From Acidimicrobiaceae bacterium (GTDB taxonomy: Bacteria; Actinomycetota; Acidimicrobiia; Acidimicrobiales; Poriferisodalaceae), in the NCBI GenBank assembly GCA_905182565.1, contig CAJJCB010000026.1:124001-188000 (forward strand): 64,000 bases of DNA. Reading direction: 5' to 3'. Shown here piece after piece: positions 10,923 through 18,046 of this stretch. The translations under genes were made by a program, and so were the position numbers. Position 1 is the first letter of the stretch, and each line of letters starts with the position of its first letter. The notes beneath the pieces were generated by a model. That model had not been told where the DNA came from and did not search any database. It worked only from the letters and a program-made list of their open reading frames with translations.

Positions 10923-10948
10923 GGTAGTGACGCTAACGTCACTACCGT
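10921..10948. promoter_or_regulatory. Perfect 12-bp inverted repeat in a divergent promoter region
   Basis: The arms ACGGTAGTGACG (10921-10932) and CGTCACTACCGT (10937-10948) are exact complements around a 4-base CTAA spacer. The repeat lies between prmA (minus) and the SMP-30 gene (plus), 24 bases before the latter's start. There is no T-tract on either side, so it does not look like a terminator. A dimeric repressor operator or a leader hairpin is the likely role; the regulator is unknown. Confidence 0.5.
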
Positions 10949-10972
10949 CAAGTAGGTGAGGGAGTTAACGAA

Positions 10973-11809
10973 ATGAAAAGTGAAGTGCTTTTGAGAGGAC
11001 TAGCATTTGGAGAGGGTCCTCGGTGGCATGATGGGAAACTCTGGTTCTCTGACTTCTATCGCCACGGAATATTTACAGTTGATGTATCGGGCAAAGAAGA
11101 ACTAATTTTAGAAGTTCCTAGTCAGCCTTCTGGCTTGGGTTGGCTTCCAAGCGGTGACTTAATTTTCGTGTCGATGCTTGATCGAAGTTTGAAGCGGCTC
11201 TCATCTGATGGCCAAGTGCATCTCCATGCTGATCTTTCCGGTATAGCTACAGGACCATGTAACGATATGGTTGTTTCATCAGACGGTACTGCTTATGTAG
11301 GAAATTTTGGATTTGATGAAGGTGAAGATTACGCTCAAGCAAGCCTCGCGATTGTTTACGCTGATGGAAGAGTCTTAGCTGGACCAAGTGGCTTCGATTT
11401 CCCAAATGGGACTGTGATTGATCCAGCGGGCCGCCGGCTTATAGTAGCTGAATCTTATGGCAGGCGACTAACAGCTTTTAGTATTGAAGAAAATGGAGCT
11501 CTTACTGACCGTCGGGAATTTGCTGATCTCGGCAAGCGTGTTCCAGACGGAATCTGCCTCGATGCCCAAGGAGGCATATGGGTAGCTGACCCTCGTAACA
11601 GGTCCTGTTTCAGAGTGCTGGAAGGAGGAGAAGTGACTGAGGTAATAGAGCTAGAGTTCAATTGCTTTGCCTGCATGCTTGGTGGTTCAGATCGACGCAC
11701 TTTGTTTATGATGACAGCACCTGCTGCGGGAGGTAACGGACTTGCGGACGGTTTAGAGGGAAGAGTGGAGACCGTGCGTGTTGAAGTCGCTGGAGTTGGT
11801 TTGCCCTAG
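10973..11809 (+). CDS. SMP-30/gluconolactonase/LRE family beta-propeller
   Basis: A 278-residue protein with the repeated short beta-strand pattern of six-bladed propeller lactonases. Visible elements are GLAFGEGPRWHDGKLWFSDF (metal-ligand Glu and first blade), PSGLGWLPSGDLIF, GPCNDMVVSSDGTAYVGNFGFD with the conserved Asn-Asp pair, and PDGICLDAQGGIWVADP with the other Asp ligand. The family hydrolyses sugar lactones or related esters using one divalent metal. It could act on lactones made by an oxidase such as the one at 5953-7128, but that is speculative. GGGAG ribosome site before the ATG. It converges on the SDR at 11817. Confidence 0.85.
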   Translation: MKSEVLLRGLAFGEGPRWHDGKLWFSDFYRHGIFTVDVSGKEELILEVPSQPSGLGWLPSGDLIFVSMLDRSLKRLSSDGQVHLHADLSGIATGPCNDMVVSSDGTAYVGNFGFDEGEDYAQASLAIVYADGRVLAGPSGFDFPNGTVIDPAGRRLIVAESYGRRLTAFSIEENGALTDRREFADLGKRVPDGICLDAQGGIWVADPRNRSCFRVLEGGEVTEVIELEFNCFACMLGGSDRRTLFMMTAPAAGGNGLADGLEGRVETVRVEVAGVGLP

Positions 11810-11816
11810 TCTCGGT

Positions 11817-12788
11817 TTAGAATCGAAGCGGATTATCGCTACTCCATTCCATTGACTCTTCGACAAGATTAAATTTCACGTGCTTCCAGGTCAGATCTAT
11901 TGCCTGAGAATTACCTTTGGCTGCTTCCACCATTAATTCAAAGGTGCCATTATCTGTTTCGGTGATTGGACGACTGAGTAGAGCCATAAAGGCCTCTGCC
12001 ATTTCAGAAGTTTCCAACATTCTCGGTTGCCAGCGCCCAAATACTTTCTTGTTATTAGCAAATTCGTCGGTCATTGAAGTTCTAATGAATGGGAACATAA
12101 GAGAAAAACAATGAACTAAGTCAGCGTCTTTTCCAAGATTGACTTTAAGAACCTTTGGTAGCTGTAACACTGCCCAGTTGCTTATGGCATAGCCAGGTAC
12201 TGCTGCTCCAGGATCAATAGCTTGGCGCGACGAAACATAAACGAACTGGATAGGTTCGTTGTGATAGACCGCTTCACCCGCCCAGAGGTGAGTAGATGCC
12301 AAAAAACCATCTATTTTGGTGTCAAGAACCAACTTTGACTGCTCTAAATTTGCTAAGAAATCTTGACGCACTCGTGCTCTTCGGACTGAGGTAGGCTCTC
12401 CTTCTTTTTCTCGAAGTGCGCGACCGAAGCTGTAGCCGGATTCGGTCAAGCCAGAGTTGCAAATCACTAGATTCGGCGGAAGTCCACCCATTTGTTCGAT
12501 GACGTAGGAACGGCAAGCCCAAAGGTCTCTGAGGTTAGTTACATCTGCTTGTACCGGGAAAGCATTAACTCCCTGCGACCGAAGTTCGTTTACAAGTTCG
12601 AAGCCATCTTCGTAGCTTCTATGAAAGTGAACGCCAACCGAATCCGCCCCGTTGAGCCCAGTGCATAGAGCGAATGCTTGTCCGATGCCGCCATCTTTGC
12701 CCGCTCCGGTAATAAAAACCCGCTTGCCTTCAACAGCGGTGCGGTACTCATCGAACCGGAACTTGTCAGTGACCGCTGTGTAAGACAT
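11817..12788 (-). CDS. SDR-family protein with catalytic Lys replaced by Asn
   Basis: A 323-residue short-chain dehydrogenase/reductase. The cofactor loop is FITGAGKDGGIGQAFAL and the NAG-like motif is degenerate (LVICNSGLTESG). The active-site spacing Ser187-x12-Tyr200 is intact, but the third catalytic position of Y-x3-K is Asn204 (GYAISNW). There is an unusual insert around residues 125-150 and a long C-terminus. The altered triad suggests changed or lost redox chemistry unless another residue takes over the lysine role. It is the last gene of the minus-strand operon that holds MaoC, the UGSC pair and the LEH-like protein. Confidence 0.75.
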   Translation of the reverse strand: MSYTAVTDKFRFDEYRTAVEGKRVFITGAGKDGGIGQAFALCTGLNGADSVGVHFHRSYEDGFELVNELRSQGVNAFPVQADVTNLRDLWACRSYVIEQMGGLPPNLVICNSGLTESGYSFGRALREKEGEPTSVRRARVRQDFLANLEQSKLVLDTKIDGFLASTHLWAGEAVYHNEPIQFVYVSSRQAIDPGAAVPGYAISNWAVLQLPKVLKVNLGKDADLVHCFSLMFPFIRTSMTDEFANNKKVFGRWQPRMLETSEMAEAFMALLSRPITETDNGTFELMVEAAKGNSQAIDLTWKHVKFNLVEESMEWSSDNPLRF

Positions 12789-12877
12789 GTAACAAACTCC
12801 GAATCGTGGATTCTTAGCTACTCGAAAAAATGATAGAAGTTATTAGTTGTTTGCATTCTCGAATTATGAGAAAGCCC

Positions 12878-13354
12878 CTAATCTATGGGGCGTTTTAACA
12901 TTAAGGCGTTGCGTCTCATGATAGCTACGAGAATGCCATTTTGGTTATGTGCGCGATGCTCAAAAAGAACGATTCCTCGGTCGTTTTTACTACTTGATTC
13001 TCGAGATGAAATTACTTCGGTTTCAACATTAAGGGTGTCTCCATGGAATACTGGCGCCGGAAAATTCATGCTGTCGAACCCGAGATTAGCGACGGTTGTT
13101 CCATGAGTTGTTTCGTGTACCGAAATTCCGACTATGAGGGCTGCGGTAAACATCGAGTTGACTAAAGGTTTCCCAAACTGTGTTTCTTTTTCTGCGTAAT
13201 CAAAATCGAGATGAAGTGCAGCAGGGTTCATCGTCATAGTCGTAAACATAATGTTGTCGGTTTCGGTAACGGTTCGGCGTATCCGATGTCGGACTATGAG
13301 CCCTGGAGTCAGTTCTTCTAGCCACAATCCACCATGAGGTCGGTCATCAATCAT
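12878..13354 (-). CDS. MaoC-like (hotdog) enoyl-CoA hydratase
   Basis: A 158-residue single hotdog-fold protein. The segment TMTMNPAALHLDFDYAEKETQFG fits the MaoC hydratase-2 layout; the usual Asp/His dyad region is modified in this subgroup. It continues with KPLVNSMFTAALIVGISV and FPAPVFHGDTLNVETEVISSRES, typical of actinobacterial MaoC dehydratases. It is expected to hydrate or dehydrate a CoA thioester. It starts 4 bases after the upstream 365-residue gene ends, so the two are co-transcribed. The substrate is unknown, but the operon context points to catabolism of an unusual carboxylic acid. Confidence 0.8.
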   Translation of the reverse strand: MIDDRPHGGLWLEELTPGLIVRHRIRRTVTETDNIMFTTMTMNPAALHLDFDYAEKETQFGKPLVNSMFTAALIVGISVHETTHGTTVANLGFDSMNFPAPVFHGDTLNVETEVISSRESSSKNDRGIVLFEHRAHNQNGILVAIMRRNALMLKRPID

Positions 13355-13358
13355 GGAT

Positions 13359-14456
13359 TCATTGTAGGGTCATAGCCGGAATCTCACAGGCTTGATCGAG
13401 TTCGATCTCTGCATGAACAACAGCATTTTTGTGCGGCCCAGCACACCAAGATGGCATTACCATTGAGTAGAGACCACTACCACCCGCCTGAAACACAATA
13501 ATTTTACTAGGCTCTCGCAGCACCTGAATTAACTCGTCATCGTTCTGATCGTCTCGAACTGAAAATTTTGAGCCCACTTTTCTTAGAGTGCCAACTGAAA
13601 TGGTGGCCCTTTTCGTTAGCTCTGACTGTGTGTCTTCCCGAGTTAAGCCCGCCCGCTTTATTATTTCTGCGTGATCAGGATTAAGAATGATAGAAAATGA
13701 ACCATCGCGCAGGTGAACGTTGTTGCTCCCTGGATTTGCCATGACCATGGAGATCACATTTAGAAGGCAATCTATCGAAGCGGGATCATCTGCATCACCG
13801 CTAAACATTGTTGAATGTGGAGCTTCTGCGCCGGTAATGATTACAGCGCTTTGGTCCGCTTCGTACCCGAACGAGGTGTGTAGTCCAGGGAAAGGACTGT
13901 TTTCTTCATCTTCAGCGATGCAATAAGTAAATTTGCCTGGATGTCCGTGTAGCGACATATCAGAAGTACCAGGACGCGCTCCACCGATATTAAGCATTGC
14001 AAGCCGTAAGGCTCTCCCTATGGAGGCATTAGCACGATGTCCTGGGCCAAGTGCTCCGAAACCTGAAGCGACGCCACCGCATGAGTATCTGGCCGCTCCT
14101 GTGACAATAACTAATGGTGCCGTGCAATGAGTTGTACTTTGCACCTCGGTTAAATCAAATTCGGGTTTGCAGACAGCACGAACTGATGCGACGACAACGG
14201 GTGCGTGATCAGGTGTGCAACCAGCCATAACTGCTGCTACGGCTACTTTTTCAACGGTGGCAACACCGTGCATAGGCCCCATGACCCCTAAATTGAGATC
14301 GGAATCAAGTCCCGTAGCGAGAACCATTCTCGAGACTCGATCAGGTGTTGGCACGACTACAGGAAGGCCATCTGTGCATCCCATTTGGTGGAGATTTTCG
14401 AGGGCATCATTTTCTGATTTAGCATCGAACATGTGAGTTAATTTAGACCGTTTCAA
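13359..14456 (-). CDS. Conserved protein of unknown function paired with the UGSC protein
   Basis: A 365-residue cytoplasmic protein without TM segments. Visible conserved-looking blocks are MGCTDGLPVVVPTPDRV, VAAVMAGCTPDHAPVVVAS, EVQSTTHCTAPLVIVTG, GALGPGHRANASIGRALRL, NIGGARPGTSDM and HPGKFTYCIAEDEENSPF. I recognise this as a protein type found beside UGSC-family genes but know no established reaction for it. Several cysteines sit in conserved glycine-rich loops (MAGC, SCGG), compatible with thiol or selenol chemistry in a complex with its partner. Its start overlaps the UGSC stop by 4 bases, indicating translational coupling and probably a stoichiometric complex (inference). Confidence 0.65.
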   Translation of the reverse strand: MKRSKLTHMFDAKSENDALENLHQMGCTDGLPVVVPTPDRVSRMVLATGLDSDLNLGVMGPMHGVATVEKVAVAAVMAGCTPDHAPVVVASVRAVCKPEFDLTEVQSTTHCTAPLVIVTGAARYSCGGVASGFGALGPGHRANASIGRALRLAMLNIGGARPGTSDMSLHGHPGKFTYCIAEDEENSPFPGLHTSFGYEADQSAVIITGAEAPHSTMFSGDADDPASIDCLLNVISMVMANPGSNNVHLRDGSFSIILNPDHAEIIKRAGLTREDTQSELTKRATISVGTLRKVGSKFSVRDDQNDDELIQVLREPSKIIVFQAGGSGLYSMVMPSWCAGPHKNAVVHAEIELDQACEIPAMTLQ

Positions 14457-14983
14457 CTAGCCAATAACTGAATTATTTTTGGGGCAACATCTGTAGCAAC
14501 TTTACTCATATTATCTTCGCCGCTTCCGGCTATTGGATGTGGCAGCTTTACGCGCGGAATGTCTGGCATTCCTGTCGAGTTCGCAACAAAGTCGCCTTGA
14601 GGCCAAAAGGCTTCGGTAACCAATGCTACTGCCGGAATTCCGAGTCGAGCTGTAAGGATGCTGTCACGCACGGTGCCAGAAGTACAGCTACCTCAATGGC
14701 CGTAGGCAGCTACTATCGCTTGGCACTCAGCCTGAATATTCTCGAGCATTGAGGTGGAGAGAACACTCGAGGCATCGCCTTTGTCGTACCTCACAAACGA
14801 AGCCGAAGGAATCTCTTCGGCTAGTGCTTTTTCAATATGGTCTAGGAAGCGAACGCTTCCAGGAAACCCGTTAGCAACGAGACCAATTGTATGGGTGGTG
14901 TCAATATTGAGACTAAGATCGTATGGCTCTGGAATGGTTTCGGGTTCTCCCCGGGGATCTAGAAACTCGACTACTGCAACCAT
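14453..14983 (-). CDS. UGSC-family protein, predicted selenoprotein with in-frame UGA
   Basis: The frame is 177 codons (176 residues) long if the single internal TGA at 14693-14695 is read as selenocysteine. Upstream it reads ...QAIVAAYGH, then U97, then GSCTSGTVRDSILTARLGIP...AVALVTEAFWPQGDF. This fits the U-G-S-C motif that names the family, in which some members have Sec and others Cys at this place. Sequence on both sides of the TGA is in the same frame and family-like, which argues against random decay. An AAGGGGAA ribosome site precedes the ATG. A SECIS-like hairpin follows the UGA. If UGA is not recoded, the product would be a 96-residue fragment. Biochemical role unknown. Confidence 0.8.
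14661..14679 (-). promoter_or_regulatory. Candidate bacterial SECIS hairpin
   Basis: On the minus strand, 13 bases after the UGA, the RNA reads CUGGCACCGUGCGUGACAG. It folds as CUG/CAG, one G-A mismatch, CAC/GUG, and a five-base loop CGUGC with G in the second loop position. The stem start and the apical loop (about 20 nt from the UGA) fall in the range described for bacterial SECIS elements, which SelB reads next to selenocysteine codons. The stem is short and was folded by eye. Confidence 0.5.
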
Positions 14984-15048
14984 AGAATTTTCCCCTTACG
15001 TTCTATCGCGTCTAGTGCAGACACAAATTCAAGCTTAACCTAATAACT

Positions 15049-15423
15049 TCAGCCTTTGAGCTGTTTCATAAACATGCCATTGTCGAAGTAGTCGCGCCAG
15101 AACATGATTAAACCATTTTCCACTTCGAAGACACCCATGACCTGTAACTCTATTTTCTTTCCGCCGCCGGTGGTAAACCGGTCGATGCGCTCATTCATGA
15201 CCGTGTTGCCACTTGAGGCTTGTCGTATCACTTCAAACTCGACTGGGCCAGGGCCTTTCAAAAGGCCACTTAAAAATTCGGCCATTTTAGTCTTGCCAGT
15301 CATGGACCCGATGGGCACGTTGTCGTAGAAGCAATCTTCAGTCACGAAATCCATTGCTGTATCTAGTTCTCGTCTTTCGATAGCTTTGATAAACCTGTTT
15401 ACAACTTCTTCGGGATTTGCCAT
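15049..15423 (-). CDS. Limonene-1,2-epoxide hydrolase/SnoaL-like protein
   Basis: A 124-residue alpha+beta barrel (NTF2-like) protein. The start at the ATG giving MANPEEVVNRFIKAIERRE fits the family; an upstream TTG would add 13 residues. VTEDCFYDNVPIGSMTGK, VMNERIDRF and MFWRDYFDNGMF match the limonene-epoxide-hydrolase branch, whose active site uses an Asp-Arg-Asp set; NERIDRF and WRDYFD supply such residues. It could hydrolyse an epoxide or act as a cyclase-like enzyme. It is first in the minus-strand operon leading into the UGSC gene, 65 bases upstream, so it probably works in the same pathway. Confidence 0.75.
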   Translation of the reverse strand: MANPEEVVNRFIKAIERRELDTAMDFVTEDCFYDNVPIGSMTGKTKMAEFLSGLLKGPGPVEFEVIRQASSGNTVMNERIDRFTTGGGKKIELQVMGVFEVENGLIMFWRDYFDNGMFMKQLKG

Positions 15424-15482
15424 AAATAGATTCTTGCACTTGTAAAGCCACAATGCTTGCAAGATTGCGCGAAGCTTTGTTT

Positions 15483-16256
15483 ATGCGTTTCGAAAATAAA
15501 GTAGTGATCGTAACTGGAGCTGCGGCCGGCATCGGTCTTGCCACTTGTCGGCGTTTTGCCTCAGAGGGGGCCAGAGTCGTAGCGGTAGATTTACAAAGTT
15601 CAAATTTGAACGGTGTTACGTCTGAGCTAGCAGCCTATGGGCAAGATGTTCTTTTGTTCGAGGCCGACTGTAGCGACTCTGAACAAGTGCGAGCATACGT
15701 TGACGCGGCTGTTGAAGAATTTGGCCAAGTGGATTATTTATTTAATAATGCAGGGATTGAAGGAACCGTCGCAGACATTGTTGAATATCCGGAAGAAGTA
15801 TTCAATCGAGTGCTTGAAGTTAATGTTCGCGGTGTATGGCTCGGAATCAAACATGCTAGTCAAGCGATGATGCTGACAGGTGGCGGGGCGATTGTTAACA
15901 CGGCATCAAGCGCTGGCCTAAGAGGAGCGTCAGGAATGTCAGCGTATATTGCCAGCAAGCATGCTGTTCTAGGCTTAACTAAAACTGCTGCCTTGGAACT
16001 TGGTCCTAAAGCGATCCGAGTTAACGCAGTGTGTCCATCTCCCATCGAGACAAGAATGATGAGAAGTATTGAGTCGGGGTTTGGTGGCGAGCAAGCGGAA
16101 ATAGTTAGAAAAGAGTTGGCGTCTCGAAATCCGCTTAGCCGTTATGGCGAGCCATCCGAAGTCGCATCGTTAGTGGCTTTCTTGTGTTCGGAAGACGCAA
16201 GCTACATAAATGGGGGTATCTACACTGTTGATGGCGGAGCAACAGCAGGCCATTAA
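15483..16256 (+). CDS. SDR-family oxidoreductase
   Basis: A 257-residue classical short-chain dehydrogenase with an intact active site. The cofactor loop is VTGAAAGIGLA, followed by LFNNAGIEG, VNTASSAGLRGASGMSAYIASKH (Ser, Tyr and Lys in S-x12-Y-x3-K) and the C-terminal YINGGIYTVDGGATAG. The Asp in VVAVDLQ after the second strand suggests NAD rather than NADP. The start at the ATG of MRFENKVVIVTG is preferred over an upstream ATG that would add ten unlike residues. It faces away from the LEH/UGSC operon across about 60 bases and precedes the nitrile hydratase genes. Confidence 0.9.
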   Translation: MRFENKVVIVTGAAAGIGLATCRRFASEGARVVAVDLQSSNLNGVTSELAAYGQDVLLFEADCSDSEQVRAYVDAAVEEFGQVDYLFNNAGIEGTVADIVEYPEEVFNRVLEVNVRGVWLGIKHASQAMMLTGGGAIVNTASSAGLRGASGMSAYIASKHAVLGLTKTAALELGPKAIRVNAVCPSPIETRMMRSIESGFGGEQAEIVRKELASRNPLSRYGEPSEVASLVAFLCSEDASYINGGIYTVDGGATAGH

Positions 16257-16389
16257 AAACTGATCCGAAATAGCGCTTTCTTGTTAAGGCATTAGTGGTC
16301 TATTTGATAAACGCCAGGCATCTTTATACCGAAGAAAACTTACGGTTGGATACAATTTCGAAAATGTTGGTTAGGTAAAAAGGTTTGAT

Positions 16390-17097
16390 ATGAGCGAACG
16401 ACTAGTTCACGATATTGGTGGTGATTTAGGTTATGGGCCGATCTTGCATGATCCAGAAGAACCAGTTTTTCACTATGAATGGGAACGTCGCGTTTTTGGA
16501 GTCATGTTTCAAATCCTACGTATTACAGCCCAACGTCCTGGTGAAATGCGGTATGCAATCGAGCGGCTTGCCGAACAAGATTACTTTGAACATGGGGGTT
16601 ATTTTGGTCGGTGGGAAGCCGTGTGTGAGCTTCTTTTAGAGGAATATGGCCATCTGGAAATAGGCGAACTAGATCAGGTTCTTGGTGCGTTAGAAGGTAC
16701 TGGGCCAGCAAGTCGGGCTCGCCGAATAGAAAAAAAGATTTTAAATCTGTTACCAGATGATGTAGAAGTAAAAATCCCTAGGGCCAAAACGGTTCGGCGC
16801 GTATTGCCAAATTCGCCACGTTTTGAAGTGGGGGACCTAGTGCAAGCTCCGGAAACACTTCAAAAGGGGCACACGCGACTCCCAGCCTACGTTGCTGGGA
16901 AACAGGGTTATATTGTTGCGATTCATCCGGCAGAAGTTTTACCGGACTCCAGTGCGCATGGCCTAGGGGAGAGACCTCAACACGTGTATTGTGTGGGCTT
17001 TGACGGAGAAGTTCTTTGGGGCAGTCAAAGTGAAAAATCAATCAAAATCCATGTTGATTTATACGAAAATTATTTGTTACCAGTGAAACAGCATTAG
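16390..17097 (+). CDS. nthB: Nitrile hydratase beta subunit
   Basis: A 235-residue beta subunit. The N-terminus has the family start HDIGGDLGYGPI and EEPVFHYEWERRVFGVMF. The C-terminal SH3-like barrel has FEVGDLVQAPE, KGHTRLPAYVAGKQGYI and RPQHVYCVGFDGEVLWG, which lie against the alpha subunit's metal centre in known structures. The enzyme hydrates nitriles to amides in the cytoplasm. It is first in a beta-alpha-activator operon, the order usual for cobalt-type enzymes. Ribosome site AAAAAGG before the ATG; a TACAAT box at 16351-16356 could be the -10 element. Confidence 0.95.
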   Translation: MSERLVHDIGGDLGYGPILHDPEEPVFHYEWERRVFGVMFQILRITAQRPGEMRYAIERLAEQDYFEHGGYFGRWEAVCELLLEEYGHLEIGELDQVLGALEGTGPASRARRIEKKILNLLPDDVEVKIPRAKTVRRVLPNSPRFEVGDLVQAPETLQKGHTRLPAYVAGKQGYIVAIHPAEVLPDSSAHGLGERPQHVYCVGFDGEVLWGSQSEKSIKIHVDLYENYLLPVKQH

Positions 17098-17105
17098 GAG
17101 TCAGC

Positions 17106-17702
17106 ATGAGTCATGATCACAACCACAGTGCCCGCTCACCGAAAATTCGGATTGAGGCGTTAGAAGATTTGTTGGTGGAAAAAGGTCTAGTCGATCGTTC
17201 TCGAATAGATAATTTGATCCAAAAATTCGAAACAGATCTTGGCCCGATGATTGGTGCTCAATTGGTGGCTCGTGCGTGGACTGACCCTGAGTTTCGGAGC
17301 CGACTGCTAGATGACGCCGATGATGTTCTAGCAAAAGAAAATATTTCAGGGGCTGAAATTGAGCATGTTGAAGTGAAAGCAAATGAGCCGGGTGTGCACA
17401 ACGTAGTCGTATGCACCCTCTGCTCTTGCTACCCCTGGGCGTTATTAGGATTACCTCCGAGCTGGTACAAGAGTCCTGAATATAGGTCGAGAGTGGTTCG
17501 TGAACCGCGGACAGTTCTTGCTGAAATGGGGCTGGATCTCGATGAAGAAACAAAGCTACAGGTCTGGGACAGTAGTTCTGAGACTCGGTTCTTAGTTTTA
17601 CCCGAAAGGCCCAGCGGAACCGAGAATTTATCCGTTGTTGAGTTGGCAGCGTTGGTGACGCGCGATTCTATGATTGGTGTAGCGAAGGCTAAGACGCTAT
17701 GA
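17106..17702 (+). CDS. nthA: Nitrile hydratase alpha subunit, cobalt type
   Basis: A 198-residue alpha subunit carrying the metal claw CTLCSC at residues 103-108 (VVVCTLCSCYPWALLG). Threonine in the second position marks the non-corrin cobalt class; iron enzymes have serine there. The two inner cysteines become sulfinic and sulfenic acids in the mature enzyme. PPSWYKSPEYRSRVVREPR and the C-terminal beta strand are standard. The N-terminus is His-rich (MSHDHNHSARSP). An 8-base gap separates it from nthB, and the downstream activator gene starts within its last codons. Confidence 0.96.
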   Translation: MSHDHNHSARSPKIRIEALEDLLVEKGLVDRSRIDNLIQKFETDLGPMIGAQLVARAWTDPEFRSRLLDDADDVLAKENISGAEIEHVEVKANEPGVHNVVVCTLCSCYPWALLGLPPSWYKSPEYRSRVVREPRTVLAEMGLDLDEETKLQVWDSSSETRFLVLPERPSGTENLSVVELAALVTRDSMIGVAKAKTL

Positions 17703-18037
17703 ATTCGATTTCGTCATTGGAAGGATCTAACGTTGAACCTCCTCGCGAAAATGGTGAGCTTGTTTTTCGGGAACCTTGGGAAGCTCGAGCTTTTGGACTA
17801 GCGGTAGCTTTGGCTGAGACAGAGGCGCTATCTTGGGAATTTTTTCGAAAGAACCTGATAGTTGAAGTGGCCGCCAGAGAGCGCAGTTTGAGAGATGGCG
17901 GTGAGGCTTGGAGCTACTATGAGAGCTGGCTGAAAGCACTCGAAAGTTCAGTTGTTGACGGAGCTATAGTAAAAAAGTCATCGATTGCTGACCGCTGCGT
18001 ATCGTATGCGGCACGGCCGCACGGCCATGACCATTAA
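17699..18037 (+). CDS. Nitrile hydratase accessory (activator) protein
   Basis: A 112-residue protein similar to the N-terminal half of NHase beta (LVFREPWEARAFGLAVALAE, then EAWSYYESWLKALESSVVDG). Such activators deliver the oxidised, cobalt-loaded alpha subunit to the beta subunit by subunit exchange. It ends with ARPHGHDH, a histidine tail that could bind the metal. The ATG overlaps the nthA stop (ATGA), implying coupled synthesis. No amidase follows, so the fate of the amide product is not encoded here. Confidence 0.9.
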   Translation: MNSISSLEGSNVEPPRENGELVFREPWEARAFGLAVALAETEALSWEFFRKNLIVEVAARERSLRDGGEAWSYYESWLKALESSVVDGAIVKKSSIADRCVSYAARPHGHDH

Positions 18038-18046
18038 CCTGCCAGA

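Noticed and set aside
14453-14671. Two separate small genes (96 and about 72 residues) in place of one UGSC gene
   Set aside because: The downstream part has no good start or ribosome site, and both parts are halves of one family in the same frame.
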